Program-made: the position numbers and the translations under genes
Assembly (NCBI GenBank): GCA_021827205.1
Contig: JAKAWV010000025.1
Coordinates: 1-42,057 of the forward strand
Length of the DNA: 42,057 nucleotides
Origin: Pseudomonadota bacterium
Lineage (GTDB): Bacteria > Pseudomonadota > Gammaproteobacteria > Xanthomonadales > Rhodanobacteraceae
Direction of reading: 5' to 3'
The notes under the pieces: model-generated
What the model was told of the DNA's origin: nothing
Database searches by the model: none
The model's input: only the letters and a program-made list of their open reading frames with translations
Part shown: piece after piece, positions 7,653-15,909 of the stretch
Position numbering within the stretch: the stretch's first letter is position 1
Layout of the letters: each line of letters opens with the position of its first letter

Positions 7653-8444
7653 ATGAGCCCGGAAAACATGCTGAAGGAAGGCCTGTTGGGCGAGGCGCTG
7701 CAGGGGTTGACCGCGCAGGTGCGCGGCAACCCGGCCGATGCCAAGGCTCGCGTGTTTCTGTTTCAACTGCTGGCCTTGCTGGGGCAGTGGCAGCGCGCGC
7801 AAAACCAGTTGCAGGTCAGTGGCGAACTGGATGGCATCAACGCGCTGATGGTTGGCGCCTACTCGCGTGCCTTGCACGGTGAAGTTGAGCGCAGCGATGT
7901 GCTCGCCGGCCGGCGTTCGCCGCTGATCATCGGCGAGCCGGCGCAATGGCTGGCGCTGTTGTTGCAGGCGTTGAAGCTGGTGGCTGAAGGCCGCTGCGCG
8001 CAGGCCTTGCCGCTGCGCGCGCAGGCCTTCGAGGAGGCCGAGGCCATTGGCGGCAGCATCGATGGCACGCCATTCGAATGGATCGCCGATGCCGATCCGC
8101 GCTTCGGCCCCTGTCTGGAGATCACTCTCAACGGTGGCTATGGCTGGGTACCTTTCTCGCGCATACGCGAGATCAAGTTCGAGGCGCCCACGGATCTGCG
8201 CGACAAGGTATGGGCGGCCGTGCAGGTGACATGGAGCAATGGCGGACAGGCGGTCGGGTTTGTTCCCTGTCGCTACCCCGGCTCCGAGACCTCCGCCGAC
8301 AGCGAGATCGTGCTGGCGCGCAAGACCGACTGGCTGGACCTCGGCAACGAGTGCTTCGTGGGCTCCGGTCAGCGCATGCTGACCACGGATGCCGGCGATT
8401 ACCCGCTGCTGGATATCCGCACCATCACCTTCAATCAGGCCTGA
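7653..8444 (+). CDS. tagJ: T6SS accessory protein TagJ (ImpE family)
   Basis: A 263-residue ImpE-family protein. In Pseudomonas aeruginosa, TagJ binds the sheath protein TssB and is thought to modulate ClpV recycling. The N-terminal third is TPR-like (LKEGLLGEALQGLTAQVRGNPADAKARVFLFQLLALLG), followed by the family phrases RFGPCLEITLNGGYGWVPFSRIREI and DLRDKVWAAVQVTWSNG. The frame is open upstream through the hcp end, but family similarity starts near ATG 7653; no strong ribosome binding site is visible, only a GAG about 10 nt before. It sits 18 bp before tssE, the usual position. Confidence 0.93.
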   Translation: MSPENMLKEGLLGEALQGLTAQVRGNPADAKARVFLFQLLALLGQWQRAQNQLQVSGELDGINALMVGAYSRALHGEVERSDVLAGRRSPLIIGEPAQWLALLLQALKLVAEGRCAQALPLRAQAFEEAEAIGGSIDGTPFEWIADADPRFGPCLEITLNGGYGWVPFSRIREIKFEAPTDLRDKVWAAVQVTWSNGGQAVGFVPCRYPGSETSADSEIVLARKTDWLDLGNECFVGSGQRMLTTDAGDYPLLDIRTITFNQA

Positions 8445-8462
8445 GCGGGAACGGCGCGCATC

Positions 8463-8966
8463 ATGGCGGAATTGACTACCCAGGAACGACTGCAGCCCTC
8501 GCTACTGGATCGCCTGACCGACGACGAGCCCGGCAAGTCCGACGAGAGCCGCGAGCGGCGCGTGATTTCTGCCACGCGTTTGCGCGATTGCGTCACTCGC
8601 GACATTTCATGGCTGTTGAACTGCGTCAACATGGATATCGACGGGGAGTTGGCCGATTACCCGGAAGTGCGGCGTTCGGTGCTCAATTTCGGTATCCCGG
8701 ATCTTACCGGCATGGCCATGTCGGGCGTCGATGCCGGCATGCTGGAGCGCCAGATCAGGGAGGCGATCCTCGCTTTCGAGCCGCGCCTCACCGCGAACAC
8801 CCTCAGGGTGTTGGTCAATATCGACAGCAAGCGCATGGACCGCCAAGGCCTGATCTTCAATATCGACTCCGAGATGTGGGCGCAACCGATTCCGCTCAAT
8901 CTGTATCTCAAGACCGAGGTGGATTTGGAGACGGGTCGCTTCAACGTGTCGGAGGGCTTCGGCTGA
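8463..8966 (+). CDS. tssE: T6SS baseplate protein TssE (gp25-like)
   Basis: A 167-residue baseplate wedge protein of the gp25 family that starts sheath polymerisation. Visible family features are LQPSLLDRLTDDEP near the start, LRDCVTRDISWLLNC, YPEVRRSVLNFGIPDLTG and the C-terminal EMWAQPIPLNLYLKTEVDLETG. The Glu-Pro-Arg phrase (AFEPRL) of the gp25 core is present. The gene begins 18 bp after tagJ and ends 5 bp before tssF. Confidence 0.96.
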   Translation: MAELTTQERLQPSLLDRLTDDEPGKSDESRERRVISATRLRDCVTRDISWLLNCVNMDIDGELADYPEVRRSVLNFGIPDLTGMAMSGVDAGMLERQIREAILAFEPRLTANTLRVLVNIDSKRMDRQGLIFNIDSEMWAQPIPLNLYLKTEVDLETGRFNVSEGFG

Positions 8967-8971
8967 GCACC

Positions 8972-10855
8972 ATGGACCCGCGTCTGCTGCGTTACTACAA
9001 CCGCGAGTTGCAGCACGTCCGCGAGATGGGCGCCGAGTTCGCGCGCGAATACCCCAAGATCGCAGGGCGTCTGGGCATGGAAGGCTTCGAGTGCGCCGAT
9101 CCGTATGTGGAGCGGTTGCTCGAAGGTTTTTCCTTTCTTGCCGCGCGCGTGCAATTGAAGCTCGATGCGCAATACCCGGTGTTCACCCAGCACCTGCTGG
9201 AGATGATCTACCCGCATTATCTCGCACCGGTGCCGTCGATGGCCGTGGTGCAATTGCAACCTGACCCCAAGGAAAGCGCGTTGGCGACCGGCTACACGGT
9301 GGCGCGCAATACCGCGTTGCGCAGCCTGATCGCGCAGGACGATCGCACCGCGTGCGAATACCGCACCGCGCACGATGTCGTGCTGTGGCCGCTGGAACTG
9401 AGCGAGGCCAAGTACTTCGAGACGCCTGCCGCGCTGGCCGCAGCGGGGATCACGATTCCCGCTGGCCAGTTTGTGCGCGCCGGCTTGCGGCTCAAGTTCA
9501 CAGTGACCGGCGGGGTGCAAGCCAACATGCTGGCGCTGGATCGACTCCCGGTATTCATCGCCGGTGCGGATGAATTGCCCAAGCGTTTGTACGAGCAACT
9601 GCTGGGCAATGCCGTGGGTTACTCCTTGCGCGTGAGCGATGGCAGCGGCAGCAACAGTGTCTGGTATGACGCCAGTCAGATCCACAGCCGCGGCTTTGAT
9701 GACAGCGAAGCCTTGCTGCCTTACACCGAACGCTCGTTCAGCGGTTACCGCCTGCTGCAGGAGTATTTCGCTTGCCCCGAGCGTTTTCTGTTCGCCGAGT
9801 TCACCGGTTTGCGTGTGCCACTGGCGCGCGCGAAGGGCAATGCGTTCGAGATCACCGTACTGTTTGATCGCAGCGTGTCGCGCCTGCACAACGCCGTGGA
9901 TGCGAGCAACTTCAGACTGTTCTGCACGCCGGCAATCAACCTGTTCCCGCGCCGTGCGGACCGTATCCATCTGCAGCAGGGCAAGACCGAATATCACATT
10001 CTTGCCGATCGCACGCGGCCGATGGATTTCGAGATCCACAGCGTCAGCGCCGTGGAAGGTTTCGGCGATCGTCAGGAGCCCGAACAGCGCTTCCAGCCGT
10101 TCTACGGCTGCGATGAGCGCACCTGGCATAGCGGCCAGTCCGCCTATTACACGATACGTCGTGAGCCGCGCCTGCTGTCGGCGCGGCAGAAGCAGCGCGG
10201 CGCGCGTTCCAGTTATGTCGGCAACGAAGTATTCATCGCCCTGGTGGACAGCAAGGAGGCGCCGTACTCCACGCAACTGCGCCAGATCGGCATGCAGTTG
10301 TTGTGCACCAACCGTGACCTGCCGTTGCAGATGCCGGTCGGCAAGTCAAAGACTGATTTCGAAATCGACACAGGCGCACCCGTACGGTCGATCCGCTGTG
10401 TCGCCGGCCCTACCAAGCCGCGCGCGCCGGTGGCGACCGGCGAGACCGCGTGGCGGCTGATCAGCCACCTGCAACTGAATTACGCGTCACTGCTCAGCGA
10501 AGGCAATGATGGCGGAGCCGCAGCACTGCGCGAAATGCTGACGCTGTATTGCGACGAGTTCGATGCCGGCACGCGGCGCCAGATCGAAGGGGTGAAAGCC
10601 GTCAGTTCGCAACCGGTGGTGCGGCGTGTACCTGCATCGGGTCCGATCACTTACGGCCGTGGCCTGGAGATCACGCTGACTTGCGATGACGGTGCTTTCG
10701 AGGGCACCGGAGCCTTTCTGCTGGGCTCGGTCATGCAGCATTTTTTCGCGCGTTATGTCTCGATCAATTCATTCACCGAGACGGTATTGCGCACCCTGGA
10801 ACGCAACGAGGTGGCTCGATGGCCAGCCCAGCTCGGCAAGCGCCAGACCCTGTAG
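8972..10855 (+). CDS. tssF: T6SS baseplate protein TssF (ImpG/VasA)
   Basis: A 627-residue baseplate protein, typical length, that forms the wedge with TssG and TssE and contacts TssK. The start MDPRLLRYYNRELQHVREMGAEFA and the following YPKIAGRLGMEGFECADPYVERLLEGFSFLAAR are diagnostic. The C-terminus carries GRGLEITLTCDDGAFEGTGAFLLGSVMQHFFARYVSINSF. The frame is open far upstream, but ATG 8972, 5 bp after tssE, is where similarity begins. Its end overlaps tssG by 37 nt, so translation of the two is coupled. Confidence 0.97.
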   Translation: MDPRLLRYYNRELQHVREMGAEFAREYPKIAGRLGMEGFECADPYVERLLEGFSFLAARVQLKLDAQYPVFTQHLLEMIYPHYLAPVPSMAVVQLQPDPKESALATGYTVARNTALRSLIAQDDRTACEYRTAHDVVLWPLELSEAKYFETPAALAAAGITIPAGQFVRAGLRLKFTVTGGVQANMLALDRLPVFIAGADELPKRLYEQLLGNAVGYSLRVSDGSGSNSVWYDASQIHSRGFDDSEALLPYTERSFSGYRLLQEYFACPERFLFAEFTGLRVPLARAKGNAFEITVLFDRSVSRLHNAVDASNFRLFCTPAINLFPRRADRIHLQQGKTEYHILADRTRPMDFEIHSVSAVEGFGDRQEPEQRFQPFYGCDERTWHSGQSAYYTIRREPRLLSARQKQRGARSSYVGNEVFIALVDSKEAPYSTQLRQIGMQLLCTNRDLPLQMPVGKSKTDFEIDTGAPVRSIRCVAGPTKPRAPVATGETAWRLISHLQLNYASLLSEGNDGGAAALREMLTLYCDEFDAGTRRQIEGVKAVSSQPVVRRVPASGPITYGRGLEITLTCDDGAFEGTGAFLLGSVMQHFFARYVSINSFTETVLRTLERNEVARWPAQLGKRQTL

Positions 10856-11841
10856 CGCTGCAGGCCGCGCTGCGGGATCACCCGCAAAGCTTCGAGTTTT
10901 TCGAGGCCCTGCGACGACTTGAGTGCGCGTTTCCAGAACGCCCGCGACTGGGCCGATCCACCAAGCCGACCGAGGACGCGGTGCGCTTGTGCCAGACGCC
11001 GTCACTGGCGTTCGCACCGCGCTCGATCGATGCTTTCGAACCCGCCAGCGCGGGCGCGCCGGCGCGATTGCGTGGCTTGTTCTTCGGCCTGTTCGGACCG
11101 AATGCGCCGTTGCCGCTGCACCTGACCGAGTACGTGCTCGATCGTCAGCGCAACGCCAAGGACTCGACCTTCATCGCCTTTGCCGACATCTTTCATCACC
11201 GCATGTTGAGCCTGTTTTACCGCGCATGGGCCGATGCGCAACCCACGGTGCAACTGGATCGTCCGGCCGAGGATCGCTTTCGCTTGTACATGGGCGCCTT
11301 GGTGGGCTTGTCTACCCCGGGCTTGGGTGATCGCGATGCCTTGCCGGATCAATACAAACAATTTTTCGCGGGGCGCTTGTTAGCGCAGGCGCGCAATGCG
11401 GATGGTCTGCGCAACATGGTCGAACACTTTTTCGGAATCCCCGTGCGCATCGTCGAATTCGTCACCGAGTGGATGCGCCTGCCGGCCAGCGCCCATCTGC
11501 GTCTGGGGGGGTCAGGTGAGGTCGCCAGCATGGGGCGCACCGCGGTGATGGGCAGTTATGTATGGGGCGCGCAGCAACGCTTTCGCCTCAGGCTGGGGCC
11601 ACTGTCACGCGAGCAGTTCAACAATTTCCTGCCGGGTGGCGAGGCGCTGCGGCAATTGCTGGCGACGGTCAAGACCTATGTGGGCGAAGAAAAAGCCTGG
11701 GATGTGCAGCTGGTCTTGAACAAGGCCGAGGTGCCGGCCACGCGGCTGGGGCAGACGGGACGCATGGGCTTGTCCACCTGGATGGGTCGCCTGCAGCAGG
11801 CCGCGGATGCGGATCACGTCGTATTGAAACCGGTGGGATGA
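10819..11841 (+). CDS. tssG: T6SS baseplate protein TssG (ImpH/VasB)
   Basis: A 340-residue baseplate protein, normal length. Diagnostic stretches are FEFFEALRRLECAFPERPRLG, the FFGLFGPNAPLPLHLTEYV phrase, FADIFHHRMLSLFYRAWAD, and LGDRDALPDQYKQFFAG. The start ATG 10819 lies inside the end of tssF. A run of seven G (11505-11511) lies in the coding sequence without breaking the frame. The 105-bp gap before clpV is short and shows no gene. Confidence 0.96.
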   Translation: MASPARQAPDPVALQAALRDHPQSFEFFEALRRLECAFPERPRLGRSTKPTEDAVRLCQTPSLAFAPRSIDAFEPASAGAPARLRGLFFGLFGPNAPLPLHLTEYVLDRQRNAKDSTFIAFADIFHHRMLSLFYRAWADAQPTVQLDRPAEDRFRLYMGALVGLSTPGLGDRDALPDQYKQFFAGRLLAQARNADGLRNMVEHFFGIPVRIVEFVTEWMRLPASAHLRLGGSGEVASMGRTAVMGSYVWGAQQRFRLRLGPLSREQFNNFLPGGEALRQLLATVKTYVGEEKAWDVQLVLNKAEVPATRLGQTGRMGLSTWMGRLQQAADADHVVLKPVG

Positions 11842-11946
11842 CGCATGTCAGTGCATCCACCATGGATCGATCACCACCACTTCATGCCGCCTGCCAAGGC
11901 GCGCGCGTAGTCTGATGGGCCACGCGGCCCGCGAGGATAGATGCAT

Positions 11947-14676
11947 ATGGCAGAGATCAGTCGCAGCGCCTTGTTCGGCAAGCTCAACAAGCTGGCCTAT
12001 CGAGGTATCGAAAGCGCCACCGTGTTCTGCAAGCTGCGGGGCAATCCTTACGTCGAGCTGGTGCACTGGATCCATCAGATCCTGCAATTGCAGGACTCGG
12101 ATCTGCACCGCATCGTCAAGCAGTTCAACCTCAATCCATCCAATCTCGCGCGCGATGTCACCGACGCACTGGATCGCCTGCCGCGCGGCTCGACGTCCAT
12201 CTCCGATCTGTCCAGCAATGTCGAGGAAGCGGTCGAGCGTGGCTGGGTGTTCGCCACGCTGATGTTTGGCGAGGCGCAGGTGCGCACCGGGTATCTGATC
12301 ATCGGCGTGCTGCGCACGCGCCACCTGCGCAACGCACTGGTCGGCATCTCGGCGGAATTCGACAAGATCAAACCCGAGGCACTGAGCGAGAAGTTCCGCG
12401 AGGTGGTTGAAGGTTCGCCGGAAGACAAGCAAAGTGCCTCCGATGGTTTCCATATGGGCGGCGCAACGCCCGGTGAGGCCAGCGGCGCCATGGGTCCGGC
12501 GCAGATGGGCAAGCAGGAGGCGCTGCGGCAATTCACCGTTGACCTCACCGAGCAGGCACGCAGCGGCAGGCTCGACCCCATCGTCGGGCGTGACGAGGAA
12601 ATCCGCCAAGTGGTGGACATCCTCATGCGCCGCCGCCAGAACAACCCGATGCTGGTCGGCGAGGCGGGGGTGGGCAAGACCGCCGTGGTCGAGGGTTTCG
12701 CCCTGCGCATCGTCGCGGGTGACGTGCCGCCCTCATTGAAGGACGTCGAGCTGCGCACGCTCGATGTTGGCCTGCTGCAAGCCGGCGCCAGCATGAAGGG
12801 TGAATTCGAAAACCGCCTGCGTCAGGTGATCGAGGAAGTGCAGTCCTCGCCCAAGCCCATCATCCTGTTCATCGATGAGGCGCACACCTTGGTCGGTGCC
12901 GGTGGCGCGGCCGGCACCGGCGATGCGGCCAACCTGCTCAAGCCCGCACTGGCACGCGGCAACCTGCGCACGGTCGGCGCCACCACCTGGGCCGAATACA
13001 AGAAGCACATTGAAAAAGACCCGGCGCTGACGCGCCGCTTCCAGACCGTGCAAGTAGACGAGCCCAGCGAGGAAAAGGGCATCCTGATGATGCGCGGCGT
13101 TGCCAGCGTGATGGAAAAACACCATCGCGTGCAGATTCTGGATGAGGCGTTGGAAGCCGCAGTCAAGCTCTCGCATCGCTACATTCCGGCGCGGCAGTTG
13201 CCGGACAAGGCGGTGAGCCTGCTCGACACGGCCTGCGCGCGCGTGGCCATCAGCCAGCATGCGGTGCCCGCGGAGGTGGATGACACGCGCAAACGCATTC
13301 AGGCGCTGGAAACGGAATTGGCGATCATCGGCCGTGAAAAAGTCGTGGGAGTTGACGTGGCCGAGCGTGAGGCCGCAGCCGGCGAAAAACTGGCTGTGCA
13401 AAAAGTGCGACTGGAAAAGCTTGAAATCGACTGGCAGGCCGAGAAGGCACTGGTCGAAAAAATCCTCGATTTGCGCGCGCATTTGCGTGGCGATGTGGCG
13501 ACAGTGGAGGGCACTGGCAGCAAGCTGGAGCAGACCGTCAAGGCCGAGGCTGAAGCGGTGGCGCCGCCGGCGCTCGACGAGGCCGAGCGTGCCACGGCGC
13601 TGACGGAATTGCAGGGTCTGCAAGCGCAACTGACCGAGTTGCAAGGCGAGACTCCGCTGATTCTGCCAACCGTGGATTACGTGGCGGTGGGTTCCGTGGT
13701 ATCCGACTGGACCGGCATTCCGGTCGGGCGCATGGTCAAGAGCGAGATCGAGACGGTGATGAACCTGGCCAGCCTGATGGGCGCGCGCGTCATCGGTCAG
13801 GACCATGCCATGGAGATGATCGCGCGGCGCATCCAGACCTCGCGTGCCGGGCTGGATAATCCCAGCAAACCCATTGGCGTGTTCATGCTGGCCGGTACCT
13901 CGGGCGTGGGCAAGACCGAGACCGCGCTGGCCCTGGCCGAAGCGTTGTACGGCGGCGAGCAGAATCTGATCACCATCAACATGAGCGAATTTCAGGAGGC
14001 GCACACCGTTTCCACGCTGAAGGGCGCGCCCCCAGGCTATGTCGGTTACGGCGAGGGCGGTGTACTCACCGAGGCGGTGCGTCGCAAGCCGTATTCGGTG
14101 GTGCTGCTGGACGAGGTAGAAAAAGCCCACCCCGATGTGCATGAAATTTTTTTCCAGGTATTCGACAAAGGCGTGATGGAAGATGGCGAGGGCCGCTCCA
14201 TCGATTTCAAGAACACACTGATCCTGCTCACCACCAACGCCGGTACCGAGCTGATCGCCGGCCTGTGCAAGGATCCGGATCTGATGCCCGATCCCGAAGG
14301 CATGGCCAAGGCCCTGCGCGAGCCGTTGCTGAAGATTTTTCCGCCAGCCCTGCTGGGACGTCTGGTGGCGATTCCGTACTACCCGCTCAGTCCCGAGATG
14401 CTGGGCAAGATCGTCAAGCTGCAGCTCAACCGCATCAAGAAGCGCATCGAAGGCCGCTACAAGATCCCGTTCGACTGCGGCGACGACGTGGTGAAGCTTG
14501 TGGTCGAGCGCTGCACCGAGAGCGAATCGGGTGGTCGCATGATCGACGCGATCCTGACCAACACCATGCTGCCAGACATCTCGCGCGAATTCCTCAACCG
14601 GATGATCGAGGGCAGGTCGATATCGGGCGTCAAGGTAAGCGTGCAGGACGGCGAGTTCGCCTACGCATTTGCCTGA
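11947..14676 (+). CDS. clpV: T6SS sheath-recycling AAA+ ATPase ClpV (TssH)
   Basis: A 909-residue Clp/Hsp100 ATPase that disassembles contracted sheath. An N-terminal Clp-N domain (about 1-160) is followed by AAA-1 with Walker A GEAGVGKT at 238-245 and Walker B ILFIDEAH near 306-313. A coiled-coil middle region follows (about 400-560). AAA-2 has Walker A GTSGVGKT at 650-657 and Walker [13 protein letters not shown]. The C-terminal D2-small domain ends near [10 protein letters not shown]. The frame starts at ATG 11941, but ATG 11947 ([14 protein letters not shown]) is preferred because GAGGA at 11933-11937 is 9 nt from it and only 3 nt from the first ATG. It closes the structural block before the unknown island. 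Confidence 0.97.
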   Translation: MAEISRSALFGKLNKLAYRGIESATVFCKLRGNPYVELVHWIHQILQLQDSDLHRIVKQFNLNPSNLARDVTDALDRLPRGSTSISDLSSNVEEAVERGWVFATLMFGEAQVRTGYLIIGVLRTRHLRNALVGISAEFDKIKPEALSEKFREVVEGSPEDKQSASDGFHMGGATPGEASGAMGPAQMGKQEALRQFTVDLTEQARSGRLDPIVGRDEEIRQVVDILMRRRQNNPMLVGEAGVGKTAVVEGFALRIVAGDVPPSLKDVELRTLDVGLLQAGASMKGEFENRLRQVIEEVQSSPKPIILFIDEAHTLVGAGGAAGTGDAANLLKPALARGNLRTVGATTWAEYKKHIEKDPALTRRFQTVQVDEPSEEKGILMMRGVASVMEKHHRVQILDEALEAAVKLSHRYIPARQLPDKAVSLLDTACARVAISQHAVPAEVDDTRKRIQALETELAIIGREKVVGVDVAEREAAAGEKLAVQKVRLEKLEIDWQAEKALVEKILDLRAHLRGDVATVEGTGSKLEQTVKAEAEAVAPPALDEAERATALTELQGLQAQLTELQGETPLILPTVDYVAVGSVVSDWTGIPVGRMVKSEIETVMNLASLMGARVIGQDHAMEMIARRIQTSRAGLDNPSKPIGVFMLAGTSGVGKTETALALAEALYGGEQNLITINMSEFQEAHTVSTLKGAPPGYVGYGEGGVLTEAVRRKPYSVVLLDEVEKAHPDVHEIFFQVFDKGVMEDGEGRSIDFKNTLILLTTNAGTELIAGLCKDPDLMPDPEGMAKALREPLLKIFPPALLGRLVAIPYYPLSPEMLGKIVKLQLNRIKKRIEGRYKIPFDCGDDVVKLVVERCTESESGGRMIDAILTNTMLPDISREFLNRMIEGRSISGVKVSVQDGEFAYAFA

Positions 14677-14725
14677 GGCCGTCCCGCGGACCAAGGTTTG
14701 ACTTCAGCACAAAGGGAGAAAGCGG

Positions 14726-14937
14726 ATGAACGGACATAGCAGCTGTTATCTGGTGATCAATGCCGTGCAACCACCTACTACCGCTACATCAAGAAATACT
14801 CCGACGCCCAGGAAAAGGCTTTCATTGTGGATGCCAAGCTGGCCGAGGTCGCTGGAAACGCCAACTTGGCCAATACGGTCCGGGTGGGGGCCATCCAGCG
14901 CAAGCAGGCGCAGCCTTCCAATGGCACGGAGATTTGA
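14726..14937 (+). pseudogene. small unknown gene, apparently frameshifted
   Basis: ATG 14726 has GGGAG about 9 nt upstream and reads MNGHSSCYLVINA before drifting into a Pro/Thr/Arg-rich, unlikely sequence. In the neighbouring frame, from about 14766, the DNA reads ATTYYRYIKKYSDAQEKAF and continues IVDAKLAEVAGNANLANTVR to a TGA at 14935-14937; this second part looks like real protein and has no start of its own (a TAG lies upstream in frame). One missing base near 14763-14770 would join them into about 69 residues. It follows clpV by 49 bp. I do not recognise the family; a small partner of the following genes is possible. Confidence 0.45.
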
Positions 14938-15055
14938 GGTCGATCCGGTCGGCGCGGGAGGGGCGGGTCGTTACCCTGCCTGCGCTTCCTGCCGGGCAGC
15001 GGATCGAGGGTGTGGTCAGGTACTGGGGCAGGAGGAGCAAGTCGCATGGGCCTGA
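14921..15055 (+). other. ambiguous coding remnant before the caspase-fold-like gene
   Basis: ATG 14921 overlaps the stop of the preceding small gene and reads MARRFEVDPVGAGGAG, and this frame's TGA (15053-15055) overlaps the next gene's start by 10 nt, a gene-like arrangement. The middle of the frame is unlikely, whereas another frame reads VVTLPALPAGQRIEGVVRYW between about 14968 and 15027. Indels in the G-runs near 14958-14966 and 15024-15027 would reconcile them. This may be a small damaged gene or leader sequence. Confidence 0.25.
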
Positions 15056-15759
15056 TCGTTCTCTGGGCGGAAGCCGATCACAAGAACCGCGCCGAACTGT
15101 TGGCCAAGACCTACGGCACCACGGCATACAACATCACTGACACCGAGCCGGTGAGCGTGCCCAACATGGACACGCTGACCTTCTGGGGACATGGCGATGC
15201 CTACAAGTTCTGCTCCATGGACGAGGACGAGTTCCTCGCCATGGTGCTGGCCTGGAAAAAGGCGAACAAGCAGATCTCCACGGTGGAGATGATCTCCTGC
15301 AATTTGCGCCACCGGATGGGCAACCAGCGCGAATCGTTCACGGCGAAAGTGATTGCGAAGATCAAGCGAAAGCACGCGGACATCCGGTTCAAGGCGTTGC
15401 CGGTTGCCAGGAGCGGGATGGGCGTGACCTGCGAGAACTCGATCCTCAAGTGGCAGCCATCGAGCCAGACATGGGCCTATTGCGCCACGCCTGGCAAGGA
15501 AGACCGCTACATGTGGGCGGTCTGCAAGATGCTGGAGGACCGCATGCCGCCGCGCGGTGACCGTGATGGTTATGTGCGCGCCTACAACCAGTTGCTCGGA
15601 GAGCAGTTCACGCTCAAGCACAAGTTCGGCAAGGACAAGCTCGGATCGATCGTGATGGAACCGTGTTCGCTGAGCAACATGCTGTGCGTGGCCAACAATG
15701 CCCATGTGTCGACGGGCACCATCGGCACGCTGCGTTGGTCCCTGGTGGACATCAAGTAG
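15046..15759 (+). CDS. unknown protein with clan-CD (caspase-fold) cysteine peptidase signature
   Basis: A 237-residue soluble protein without signal peptide or membrane helix. I do not recognise a named family. Two hydrophobic strands each end in a candidate catalytic residue: MDTLTFWGHG places His 49-Gly 50, and STVEMISCN places Cys 85. A strand followed by His-Gly, then 30-40 residues later a strand followed by (Ala/Ser)-Cys, is the signature of clan CD peptidases (caspases, gingipains, RTX self-cleavage domains). Between them lies an acidic helix (MDEDEFLAMVLAWKK). The C-terminal half has many Cys (129, 146, 160, 207, 214). ATG 15046 has GGAGGAG at 15031-15036 region and is preferred to an upstream in-frame GTG. 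Position between clpV and PAAR/vgrG suggests a secreted effector or its processing partner. The fold is inference; a non-enzymatic role is possible. Confidence 0.7.
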   Translation: MGLIVLWAEADHKNRAELLAKTYGTTAYNITDTEPVSVPNMDTLTFWGHGDAYKFCSMDEDEFLAMVLAWKKANKQISTVEMISCNLRHRMGNQRESFTAKVIAKIKRKHADIRFKALPVARSGMGVTCENSILKWQPSSQTWAYCATPGKEDRYMWAVCKMLEDRMPPRGDRDGYVRAYNQLLGEQFTLKHKFGKDKLGSIVMEPCSLSNMLCVANNAHVSTGTIGTLRWSLVDIK

Positions 15760-15789
15760 AGCTGGCCGAGGTCAAGGAGGTGGCAGTCG

Positions 15790-15885
15790 ATGTTGCAAGC
15801 GAGTCCGGAAGCCGTGTGCCGGCCGCTGTTGTCTTCCGTGGCCCGGATTGTTCGGTCGGGTGACCGTCTTGCCGATGAATCTTGA
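15790..15885 (+). CDS. possible 31-residue peptide with strong ribosome binding site
   Basis: ATG 15790 is preceded by a full AAGGAGG (15774-15780) at 9 nt, the strongest type of site in the island. The frame reads MLQASPEAVCRPLLSS and ends at TGA 15883-15885, 24 bp before the next gene. An overlapping frame (LAEVKEVAVDVASESG) also looks protein-like, so the stretch may instead be a remnant. It could act as a leader peptide that couples translation of the downstream kinase-fold-like gene. Confidence 0.3.
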   Translation: MLQASPEAVCRPLLSSVARIVRSGDRLADES

Positions 15886-15909
15886 ACTGATATTTGACAG
15901 GTGACCGCT

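Noticed and set aside
8657-10276. Long minus-strand frame (539 codons) antisense to tssE/tssF
   Set aside because: A shadow of high-GC coding DNA; the His/Arg/Gln-rich product resembles no family.
12733-14694. Long minus-strand frame (653 codons) antisense to clpV
   Set aside because: A shadow; the plus strand encodes a complete ClpV with both ATPase domains.
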